Below, in pieces: positions 12,801 to 23,804 of a DNA stretch of 64,000 bases. Under the pieces are notes generated by a model. That model searched no databases. It was not told where the DNA came from and was given only the letters and a program-made list of their open reading frames with translations. The number at the start of each line of letters is the position of its first letter. Position 1 is the first letter of the stretch. The position numbers were made by a program, and so were the translations under genes. This DNA comes from Clavelina lepadiformis (taxonomy: Eukaryota > Chordata > Ascidiacea > Aplousobranchia > Clavelinidae), in contig NC_135244.1 of the NCBI RefSeq assembly GCF_947623445.1, positions 8,990,001 through 9,054,000 of the forward strand. The letters are read 5' to 3'.

Positions 12801-15607
12801 AAAGCGTAGCTGACCGTATGTTATAGTTTTGTCATGAAGTAACCAATCAACCGATCATCACAAAACAGTTTATAAACTCAATAAAACTGAATAAAAATTT
12901 GCAAAATTTGAGCAAAATCTTTGAGCAAAAAATACACTTGGTAATATAAGTGTTACTAACATCTTACAAATTTCTAAAAAATGCTTTGCCTATGTTCAAA
13001 ACCCAAAGAATATATTTGAAACTAAACTAAGTTTATGTCTAAAACAGGGGTGAAATAAGATATAAATTCACTTCTGTTGATGGGGTTAAAATTATATACG
13101 CACAAAAATCGTTGATTTATGTATTCCAAGTGCCTAAAACATCTTTCAGGAAAGATTAAGAGCTTATGAAAGTTTAACGTTCTGCAAATATCTTTATTAA
13201 AAAAACTCAAAGAGCGTTTTTCTCAAAACATGGATTTAAGACACTTTAGCTTCAACGCAATCCAGACTGGAAAGCATGGCACTATTCGATGAGATCTCGG
13301 GAATGCAGGACGGCCAAAATCGGGGTGAACAGGTGCAGTAGTGCACTGGGTATGAAATGGTGCATCAGGTGCATTTTGCAGTCTGATACGCAAAACACAG
13401 AGCCTGTGGGCTTCGTATTACAGAGGTAAATGTGAAATATTCGGGTGCAGCAAGCATAATCTTCAAAAATCTTGTGAGTGCAGTTACTATGCTTTCGACT
13501 GTAGAACACAATAATGTGCTTTTATCGATTATCCTAAAGTTCTAAACTTTGTTCAGAATGTAAAGAAATATGCAGAATTATGATTATTTGTGAAGTGCAT
13601 CCTCATACCAAATGTATTTAAAATTGCATACTTTGATGACTATGTACTGTAAAACCACACCAATAAAGCGGGAAAAATTTCCAGCACTTTAAAATGAAAA
13701 GTAAGCAGCTTGCTTTCATCATTTGCTGTATTAAGGTATGTAAGAAATCATATGCAAATTATCTTACGAGTGATATATTTACATACCAATACTCCAAGCC
13801 CTTGCAATCGAAAACGAGTAGAAATAGGTTGATAATTTCTATTGTTAAGCAACGAAGGAAACTTTGCCAGTCAAACAAAATGATGGTCAGACTGTCAGTT
13901 TGTTGGAAACCAGAGTCAATAACTGTAAACAAATATACAAGCCGTATTTACAAGAAACATAACATTTAATAAACAAATTCCCTTTAATTATAGTAATGGA
14001 AAAATTTGTAAAGTTGTTTATTTTCATTTCAATAAATAAATTCATAAATGGTTTTTTATTTTTTGTGGCAGTATAGTGTATTCACATGAAATACTTATTG
14101 TAAGCTATAAAACAAAATCCCCATTCTCATGGACTAGCCATTTAGTTCAAAGCTAATGAAGTTCAAAAATAGTCCCCTTGCCAAGGGTACTTTTAAAGGC
14201 CTATTTAACTACAAAAAGACATGTTAAAAAATCTTATGTGAAAATATACAGCATAACAGCAAGCACCCAATTTGATTAGAAAGACTTTGTTTCATGGAAA
14301 GCAGTGCATGATGGGATTCCCATTTTATCCGTGAGAGGCGGCAACGAGCAAACTATTGACATCACCTTCCCATAGACATAGATCTGCTGATAGATATTAC
14401 AGATTTATTTCATCACCTTTTTAAGTAGGTCAACTAGTTTGAGTTCTTCGTACATTGTTTGACATTTATTGTACTATACTCTAACTTCCTTTCGTCAGAT
14501 TGATATCGCTTCACCACGGTGCCATGTCTGGTGAGATCTGCAAAAGCGAACTGCATGCTCAATATGACATCGAATGCGTTGGAGACGAAAATGCAATGAC
14601 ATTTGGTTTTGCATTTGTCACAAGAATGCACAGTTATTCAACTACAGTTTGGTCTGAGTTGTATCACCTTAGTCTAAGATGTAGTCGTTTGAATATGGAC
14701 CGGTGGGCCATTCATAAATGAGGGTGATTAACAGTGCCAGGTGAAGCCGTAGGCTATGTGTGTGAAAAATACTTAAACATAAATAAAACGTAAGAAAAAT
14801 GGTCACAATTTCACCTGGAAAATAGTACGTTTGAAATTATTTTCACAGTTTCTTGTTTTCTTTACTTGAATATTTAAAAATAATAACCTAAATCCAACTT
14901 CAATCAATGCTTCACCTTGAGCCTAAGTTGTATTGTATTGTTATTTTTCGCCACTAACTGTGCGGAGCGAAGTAACGATGCTAATGATTGTAGTTATCAC
15001 ACAATAAAACACATCTTCACGAACAATTAAGGAGGAAAAAAGTGGCAATGCCCAAGGGCTATAAACATGCAAGATAGCAATAATACAATTTTTGCTGATG
15101 GTAGGTTTTGCATGCTCATTCGCCAAACCTAACCGCCAATCTGTAATAACGTGCTTTGACTTACTAACAGTGAAATAGTCACTTACAAGAAACTTCTGGG
15201 TTAATGCTGAATCGCATATACAGTAAATGTTAGGTAGTTGGGTACTAGTGATACATTTGTATGTAGTGGCACCCTGCTATTCAAACTGTGACGTCCTTCA
15301 AAAATGACACAAAAGGAAACAAAGTTATAGGCTATTGTCTGATAGTGGGACAGCAAAATTAAAGGAGACTTGGTAGCTCAGTATACATTGTCATGTATAT
15401 ATGATAGACAGAAAAAGATATCAGGGATTATACTGGATTAGTTGAGTCAAAAGTCCTCTAGCATAGCAAGGTCTGAAGGCTGTAACATGATTATCTACAA
15501 CAACATAATTTAGTTTTCACTACTAAAATGGAAACTTGATGAAGGTTCAATCTTTTTCATGTTACAGTACAGTGACTGTGAACTAAGAAAAAAATCGGTA
15601 GATTTTC
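9830..15607. other. Intergenic, about 5.8 kb, one dispersed repeat
   Basis: AT-rich, no credible exon chain on either strand. Contains the repeat at 12970-13262. Near 14937-15010 a stretch starting TTATTTTTCGC resembles 24563-24640, possibly a small repeat. Around 12320-12370 a short segment resembles the dispersed repeat ends at 31300 and 41800. Confidence 0.4.
12970..13262. repeat. Dispersed repeat A, copy 1
   Basis: About 290 bp alignable by eye, with many mismatches and small gaps, to 59818-60113 in the same orientation. Shared anchors include CCAAAGAATAT, GTTAAAATTAT, GTGCCTAAAA, AAGATTAAGAG and TTTAAG(A/G)CA(C/T)TTTAG. No terminal repeats or target duplications were found, so the class is unknown. 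Confidence 0.6.
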
Positions 15608-15628
15608 GTGATTATTGATGTTGTCGAT

Positions 15629-15908
15629 ATGCCTAGAAAGGTTACTTCTGAGAAGAAGAAACCATGCCAATGCAATTACTGTTGTAGGAGATTTGATGCA
15701 CCGTCTTTTTTGAAGGTCAACATTCGAACTCATACTGGGAAACGGCCATTCAGTTGTGATGTTTGCAATAAAAAAAGACTTCTTATACCATCATAGAAGA
15801 ATAAAGCATTCTCAAAAAAAGCATTTTCCATGCCACTTTTGGGAAAGAAAATTCAGACAAAAACCCCATTTAAATATTCACATTATGAGGCATACAGTGT
15901 TAGAGTAA
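15629..15908 (+). pseudogene. C2H2 zinc-finger copy, frameshifted and degraded
   Basis: From ATG 15629 (MPRKV) there is one nearly intact finger: C-x2-C, RRFDAPSFLKVNIRTH with the first histidine changed to N, and the classical linker HTGKRPF. A second finger starts FSCDVCNK and then breaks: about four residues are missing and the frame changes in an A-run near 15768-15775. The +1 frame then continues LYHHRRIKH and a third finger, HFPCHFWERKFRQKPHLNIHIMRH, here split as PCHFWERKF and RQKPHLNIHIMRH, in which the second cysteine is W. It ends TAA at 15906-15908. There are no introns, and two of three fingers are damaged. Probably a retrocopy or a fragment of a larger zinc-finger gene. Confidence 0.72.
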
Positions 15909-16301
15909 TCCGCTTGGCACTTTTGCCAAAAGAAAAAAATGAAAATATTTTTTGCTACAATAGTCGTATGTAGTAAATTTATTTATTGTTCTCATGTTAT
16001 ATAATTATTATCGATTATTGTGTGAAGTTAGTGCATATTGGATATTGATCAAGATTTTAAAGACAGTGGTTAACAACTATGAATACTTTACTGTACACCA
16101 ATATAAAAATTTATATTTTATTAATGATTGAAGTTTTGTGATCTATGTGCTTTTGAATGTGATCTTGTAGTAATACTGAACTGTTAAGAAAGCTAAAGTG
16201 TCATTTTTATATACACTCATAAATATACATCATATTTCAAATTTTTTGTTAAAGTTGCAGTTTTTTAGTAACTTTAATCTACAGTTGATTTAGCAATAGC
16301 A

Positions 16302-19300
16302 ATGTCCAAGTGTGAGAACTTTTTCAGTTCTGCAGCCATTGTGCACTTTCTTGTATTGATGTTTGGTGCTGGCGCATGGATTGCTGTAAATGGGGTGTGG
16401 GTTGAACTTCCAGTGATTGTTTACTCAACTCCTGAAGGATGGACCCTTCCTTCATATTTAACAGTGATTTTACAAATTGGCAACATTGGCCCAGTTTTGG
16501 TTACAGTAATGCAGGTATGCAGGCATGAAACACATTATTGTATTGTATGATCAGTTTAAATTTCAGGTTTTAATTTTGTCATAATTCGGTAGAGCTTTCA
16601 CTATTCCACCATGGATGAAGTTGTCAGCTGTGCATAGACTTTTTTATAATATGTAAACTTTTAATGTCATACAGTCTGTCACATTTATGTGGATGTGTCA
16701 TGAGGATTTGTATAATGTTTAGAATTAAACGAATTAAATTGCATGAGTTCAGGATTTGTTTTTAAACCATCATATAACATAAAATTTAAATTGATTATAT
16801 CCTTTTAATAGACATTTTACCCGAAGTATTTCCATCAAAATGCGATGATTTACAGCATAGTTGGAATCGGTACGCTCTCCTGTTTGCTGCTTTCATTTTT
16901 TTGGGATACAACTGCTTTTATTGCTGGCCAATCAAGAAGTGTAGCATTGTTTGCTCTTTGGTAAGCTAATAAGTTATCTGTAGTTTCTAATCGTTGGAAC
17001 TTGGAACGTAGTGTATAAAGACTGTTAGGTTTAGAACTGTTAGAATTTACACTACATACAATGTTTGGGTGATACTTCTAAACAACTTGTCCATAAATAT
17101 ATGTTTAATTTAATTTTTTTAGGTTCTGCCTGTCATTTGTAGATTGCACATCTTCTGTCACATTTTTACCTTTCATGACGACATTTCAAGCCTTATTTCT
17201 GTCCACATATTTCATTGGAGAGGGTTTGAGTGGCCTGTTGCCAAGCATATTTGCATTAGCGCAAGGTGTTCAAAATGTGCAGTGTGTGAATACGTCTCAT
17301 ACTAATGCCACTACTAATGTGACGACATATTCAATTGTTGCTGAATATGAAAATGCTAGGTATTGTTGCTGTATTATATTTCATTATGCATACTTTTTAC
17401 GACCACGGTTAATTGTTAAATATATCTGTTAAACAAGAACAACAGCATATATACCTCATAGCAAATGTGGATTTTAATGGGGTGACATGATATGTGATTT
17501 TCTTATTGGTATATCATATTTTGTACAGATTTTCTGCAGACATATTTTTTGTGCTGCTTTGCATTATGATGCTAGGCTGCGGCATGGCATTTGTTCTTTT
17601 GAATCATCTCGGAGTAGCACAGAAATTTTATGCTCCACCTCAGCCAAAGTATATAAAAGTCAAAACCACCAACAATCCTGATGAGGAAGGCACTGGATTT
17701 TACAACAGTGTTGAAATGTCTAGTTCTGGTTCAACCACTCCTGCCAACCTTGATTCCAGAATCTCTGTAATTGGTAAACCGGAGACAGATCAAAGTGCGT
17801 CTGCCACCGTGCTTCTGTCTGCAAAATCCAACCAGCTTACACGGGGGAATTATGCTTACCTTTTGGTAATCATATTCTTTGTAAACTGCATTTCGAACGG
17901 AGCATTGCCAGCAGTTTCATCGTATTCATCATTGCCCTATGGCAGCTTGGCATATCATTTATCAGCTTGTCTGGGCAACATGGCAAATCCTGTGGCTTGT
18001 TTCATTGCTGTTTTTCTTCCCATGCAATCCTTTGTAGGAAATGGTGTTTTTACCCTTATTTCTGCAGGTAAATATATTGGTATTATTGAGACTTGTTTAT
18101 TATATGAAACAACATTTTCAAACCACTTGCTTAGTAGGTCTGTATCAAGTGGATACTTGGAACCCCAGTTTAGAGAAGTTGCTTAACATTTTCTAAAGTT
18201 ATGTATGCTCTATTATCGAGATACATCTTAACTTGTACTGATGTACTCTCGTTGATGATGATAGAGTAAAAGTCACTTTAACCACGAATAATATGACCCT
18301 CCGGCCTCCACTTTTTATGACTATTTTGGAACGATGCCCAATTTTTACATATAAAAGTTTTTCTTTAATACAACTAAACTTGGATGTAATGACCACTTTT
18401 TCCCTTTTCCATAGCTTTTTTTTTCAAGTAATTTATTGTGTTTTTGCGTTTGGGCATTATTGTTAGTTTCACAAACCTTATCTTTTTCGATCCTTAGTCT
18501 TAACATATTTCTGCGTGTGTGCTGCTTGACAGTAATTCTCAACCACAACACGATTACGTACAAGTGTTCTTTTTCATGACATAATTGTTGATTGATGCTC
18601 TCAGCATAACCTGTGCAGCTGAGCTGCAAATAGTAAAAAATGTTTCTTTGTCTTATTGTGGCTAACCATGAAGATGCAGATCTGTTGGTGCTTTGAGTGT
18701 TATGACCAAAATGTTCTGATCTCAAGGTGGTTATATTTAGCGCTTTCTACTGTATTACGTTTGGGAAATGTTTTTGTCGTTTGAATAATCAACTTACAAC
18801 GTAGATTACTTACCAAGTACTACCACATTACATAACTTTGTTGTTTTTAGCGTTGGGAAGTTATTTGATGCTTTTGGCCGTTCAAAGTCCATGCCCTATT
18901 TTGATAAATGAAACAACTGGCGCTGTCTTGATGGTAAGTTTTATGCTGAACCAAATATACTCAATATTAGGGAGATATGAGCGATATTGTTGGAATGGTT
19001 AGATGGAAAACTACACCCAGCACTGTGGTTTGTTATACAGTTCTAATAATAAACCGGCATAGCAGTTATCACGAACGTTTTGTTCTTGTCATCATGACAA
19101 GGCAGCTTACTGACATTTTCTAGCTTGGAACTTTCACGATGATCACCATAGTCTAAATATAAACTTATAAGTCTCTCAGTATGATATTATAATAACGAAA
19201 ATAGCCCAAAACAACAAAATTACCTTGATTAATATACACGTATTGACGTAAATGGTTTGAAACGTGATAATGATTCTAGAAAAAGGATTAATTTTGTTAT

Positions 19301-20071
19301 GACTTCATCTTCAAGCCATGACTATAATCTTTCCTTTATCTTCTTGTTTTTCGTATTGTTTTTATGAATGGCACCTTAATAACTTCCTCCTTGTCCTCCT
19401 CAATAACAAATTTTAATTAATACTTTTTACACACTGTTAGTTTACCTGTTGTGTGCTTAAAACCCTACTGTTGCCAAAATACATGAAATGTTTTTATATA
19501 CTAGGTGATAACTTATAACGCAAGATGCGTTTTATTTATGACAAATTAATTAAACTTTTTTTGCCGAGCATAGAAAGTATTTACAGGCGTAAGTTTCCAT
19601 CACTATACCAGATATTTTCACATAAAATAATTAAATGGTAAAAGCTTAACAATTAATCAATTTTCATGAGATGTAATTAATGACTGAGCTTAGATTTAGA
19701 AGCTCGGCAATTAGATTGATTTAATTCTGCTAGAATACACAACGCAAAGAATGATGAATGTTACCTTGTTTTAGTCAAACGATTGACCGTCAAATTGCTA
19801 TTACTGGTATACATTTTCGTGTTCCAATCTTACAAAAACTTCTTTGTTTCAGATTTTGGCTCAGATTCTGTTTGTGGGCAGTGTATCTTACATCAAAATA
19901 TCAATTGCTCAGATATTCCGGTCAAGGGGCCACAAGAAATCGCTGATATGGTATGGAGCAGTTGTACAAGCTGGGTCCCTTATCGGAGCCTTGATAATGT
20001 TTCCTATGGTGAACGTTTATTCGCTTTTTATCTCTTCAGTCCCATGTGACAAATCATGCTTTAGTGGTTAG
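16302..20071 (+). CDS. SLC52A3: Riboflavin transporter, SLC52 family, gene 1 (479 aa, 6 exons)
   Basis: Exons 16302-16514, 16812-16960, 17123-17359, 17529-18067, 18851-18933 and 19853-20071 sum to 1440 bases including TAG. Phases after exons 1-5 are 0, 2, 2, 1, 0. Family landmarks occur in order: [14 protein letters not shown] and ANIGP-like [11 protein letters not shown] in exon 1; [12 protein letters not shown], then [11 protein letters not shown] in exon 3; [20 protein letters not shown] and NPVACF in exon 4; SPCP in exon 5; [25 protein letters not shown] and [11 protein letters not shown] in exon 6. SLC52 proteins are plasma-membrane riboflavin carriers with about 11 membrane helices. Length is close to human SLC52A3 (469 aa), but one-to-one orthology is not shown. 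Several NxT/S sites sit in the loop encoded by the end of exon 3. Confidence 0.95.
18199..18850. other. SLC52 gene 1 intron 4
   Basis: Intron 4 spans 18068-18850 and intron 5 spans 18934-19852. Neither shows coding signals beyond a chance minus-strand open frame at 18345-18725. Confidence 0.4.
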
Positions 20072-20082
20072 CAAGGAGTTCC

Positions 20083-20088
20083 AATAAA
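20083..20088 (+). terminator. Poly(A) signal of SLC52 gene 1
   Basis: AATAAA starting 12 bases after the stop codon, implying an extremely short 3' UTR unless a later site is used. Confidence 0.6.
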
Positions 20089-20089
20089 C

Positions 20090-21249
20090 CTTTATTTGAA
20101 AATTTCTGTCTGAAGCAGCCATAAATTTGTTACTTTGCCTTAGTTTTATCGATATTTTAAATTTATCGTATTTCTTGACGGTTTTGCTTACTACACAACC
20201 TGTTGTCGCTAACAAAGCCAAGTAACTCTCCTAAAAGTTTTCGCGACGTGAATTAGGCTGCAGATTTTATAATTATGTACATAGTGTATTTTATAACTAT
20301 GCGTACTAGATGTTTGAGCCCCACGCTCCACAGCTTCGTTCTTAAAAGCTATGTACTGAGTATTGTATACTTGGCTACCACTTTGTATATGTTTAATTCA
20401 TTTTTCTTAGCTTTACCACTGATCTACTATATAGCTACAGTGGAATGACAAACAGAAATAAAATATTGACAACTTCATCGGTATGGACTTTATCTGATTA
20501 TTATTTTATAATTGCGCCTCAGTATGCAATCGTTGATTTTAAGCGCGACTTGATACGCAAAGTGTTTATGAAATAAATACAAGTTACATTTTTATTTTGC
20601 AATTGTCGATTTATTGGTTCAAAAATGTATATTTGCCTTATTTATTTGTTGCACAAATGCCCATACGTCGGTTTTCTGCTTGTTTGAAGCAATTGTTGAA
20701 ATAGATCTTATGAAAGTAGTTAACCACATAAGACCGTTGCAGTAAGAATCCTGCGAAGACGTCGATGGAACGTTTTGCTAGTCAGAGCATTGTGTATATC
20801 AGACAACCATTTTACAATCTAGTTTCAGCTTTTTTGTGACCAAGTCGTTCGCCGCATTTTATACTGACATGTAAAAATATCGCTACGTTTTCTCAAGTTC
20901 ACTTCACATTGCTGAATATGAATGGTCCAATGTCTTCCTTTATTTTTTCGCTTGCGGACGTGGTTTCGTGCAAATCAACAGTTTTGTCATGTACTTCTAA
21001 TGTTACATCTCATTTTAATTGGTTTTGTCAACGCTTTATTGCGAAGTGTATGTTGCCGATGTAACGTTACTGTTAGGAAAATATAGGCTAACGTATGCCT
21101 ACCTTTTTAGAACTATTTGTGTAAAAATATACAAATTTTACTCCGAAATATTTATTTACAGTATCCATTCAATGGATTTTATGTCTTTTCTAAATATCTC
21201 CATTTTTAGTACATTTCATCTATTCTATAATAAGATGGTTAGATTAGTA
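20090..21249. other. Spacer between the two convergent SLC52 genes
   Basis: About 1.18 kb between the two stop codons. No exon recognised. A TTTATT run near 21150 (AATAAA on the minus strand) could serve gene 2. Confidence 0.4.
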
Positions 21250-23804
21250 TTAGTGGCAAGCTGTTGTACAGATATCGCCCCCCTCGAAGTAATTGGAACA
21301 CTGAAGAAGTAAAAACATTGTTAGAGCTCCCAAGAATGACCCAAGCTGCACGACAGCTCCGTAAATCAACAAGCTCTGTTTGCTTCCACGTTCACGAAAG
21401 ATTTGCCCAATGGTAACCTTGACGTAAGATAGCACAGCCACGACAGCTATGAATGACAAGACCTGAAGAAATGTTTTCGATTATTTTTACCTACATTTAA
21501 GATATATAAATTATGGCCCTGTAATACACAGACTCTAAATTACCATAATAAAAGGTCCGGCAAAAGTATTCACCAATAGAGGACAAGGACTTTGTAAAGC
21601 AAGGTAGAATAGATATATTCCAAATGCTGCAAAAACCAAAAAAGTTATATTTTCATGTTTGGTTGGAGATTTCACTTTAATTTGATTTACGTAACCTGTC
21701 GTTGTAACTAGGCTATAAGTTTATTACGTTTAGCCAAAGACTATACCAGTCATAGTTCATTGAGCTTAATCACAATAGATGATTCAAATTACCTGTTCCA
21801 AGAAAAGACAAGCACCCGATACCCTGATAATGGCGTGTTGTTACAAACATCGCAAGAAAACACGCAAGCGGATTGGCTAAATTGCCAAGAGTTATCGCAA
21901 AATGATATGCAGTTTGTCCATAAGGAATGCAAGTATAGGATGAAATTGACGGCAACACGCCATTGGTGACAATGTTCGCCCAGAGTACTAGGCAGAGTAA
22001 ATAGAAGAAAGATCTGCTGTTTAACGAGGGAACACCTGATGACGGTGGCTTTTGTTGATCTGCTTTTATGAATTTGCTGCTTTCAAGATCAGTTTTTTTA
22101 CTGCTCTCTTTAACTTTTTCTTCCTTGCCTCTTATTCTCAATTTTCTTCTTTTTTCGTTTAAATTGTTAGAATTGTCCGACCAGCAAACTCTACACTGTT
22201 TTGCGAAGGACAGTGTGTTAAGTAGGACAAAGGAAATACTGCATAACATCATCATCAAAAACACAAACCCAAAGAACACTTTTTCAGAAAATCTAAACAA
22301 AACACAATTGTTAAATATAGCCTTGTAGATGGTTACAAAATTGTTTGTTTTGTCGGTTTTATTGAAGTAACATAACTTATACTGTAACTTGTAATTGTAT
22401 AAACTAAGTTTATACATTATTAAACACACTTTAATTATATAGCCTACCCAACGTTTAATTTTTCACCAACAACAGAAAATACACTGTAATTCTGTATATC
22501 CAACCTCGGTTCTTCATACACTGAATGTTTGGCATTTGTCGATTGGTTCCTGCTGACATTTACTGTGGATTCCTCAACACAATATGTTTTTCCGGCGCCT
22601 TGAAGAAGTGCTACAACGCTGGGAAATACTCCACTTAAGCCTTCACCAATGAAGAATGTTGTAAGAAAGGAATTTTCCAACTCAACCGTAAAAGGTAGAA
22701 ACGTTACAGATGATGTGCAATCAACGCATGCAAGAGCAAAGCTGCGAAAGAAAAAAGTAACCGAGATAATGGCAAGAAAATAGCCTGTAAACACGACATC
22801 AACATAATAACTTAGCCTATAACAATCTTCTTTGTGTATAAACATCGGCTTCTATGTGGTTAAATCCAATATTTTATTGGCAATTTACGGCTGTGTTTTA
22901 TATAAAGTATATATAGCCTTCTTTAGAAAAAGGAAAAACGATGTTTGAAAGTCATACTGCAAACAAATTTTATTACCACCGATAAATACTTACTGTATGA
23001 AATCAAATACTTACTATAGAATATATAAAGCCAAGCTAATTTCTCTGCCACCAACATGTGCCGTTTTGTCACAGAGAAATATTAGTAGTAGCGTTGATAA
23101 TAAACCCACGGTCAAAACTGAGTATATCACTAAATTCCGGTTGTACATTTTCGGGCGGAAAATCTAAAAAATTTCTTTTTACTAACGGTATCCGTTATTT
23201 TTAATAACGGTATCTATTACGTAGTATTAATGCGAGGTCAAATTTCGAACCACATTGCTACCGAGCCGATACATGCGCTACTGCTGCAACTCAAATCCGT
23301 TTGCTTGCATGTTATGTACAATTGTACATTACATATAGCCTTACCTACAAAATATCACTTGGCAGCACAATAATTTATGTTTTTGATTGCGGTGTGACCC
23401 AATGACCGGTAACATCATTAATCAACTCTATTGGCTTAGTAATCGATTTGAAAGCTCACTGCTCTGACCTTTGTATATTTTTTATATTATTTTCTAAAAT
23501 TTATCAAATGCGTCATGGGCCCTTGAAAGTTTTTGCACGGTCCACGGAACACTTATACCCTAGCTAGAAGCATACTATAGGTATCCTAAATTTTCCGTTC
23601 TTACTTTACCTGGACAAGTGTCACCAACAGCGGACTGATGTTGGCAAGCTGCGTGGTGATTGCTAATGTCGACGGAAGATTCCATTGTTCTGGAGACTTG
23701 ATCACCAGAATTGGCAATTCAACCCAAACCCCATTGATAGCAATCCACGATCCCATCCCAAAGAAGCACACTAGCATATGCACGGTAAACCTTTTCGGGT
23801 CCAT
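21250..23804 (-). CDS. SLC52A3: Riboflavin transporter, SLC52 family, gene 2 (477 aa, 6 exons)
   Basis: Exons 23804-23610, 23163-23015, 22741-22448, 22292-21793, 21626-21544 and 21462-21250 sum to 1434 bases including TAA. Introns fall at the same places and in the same phases as in gene 1, and exons 2 and 5 have identical lengths (149 and 83). Landmarks: [97 protein letters not shown] and [14 protein letters not shown]. The loop encoded by exon 4 is unusually rich in Lys/Arg/Glu ([16 protein letters not shown]). It is clearly a paralogue of the convergent neighbour, and in some motifs closer to the vertebrate consensus than gene 1. The function as a riboflavin carrier follows from the family. 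Confidence 0.95.

Noticed and set aside
18345-18725. 126-residue open frame antisense to SLC52 intron 4
   Set aside because: No domain, no low-hydrophobicity or codon pattern typical of the neighbouring genes, and no splice context; likely chance.
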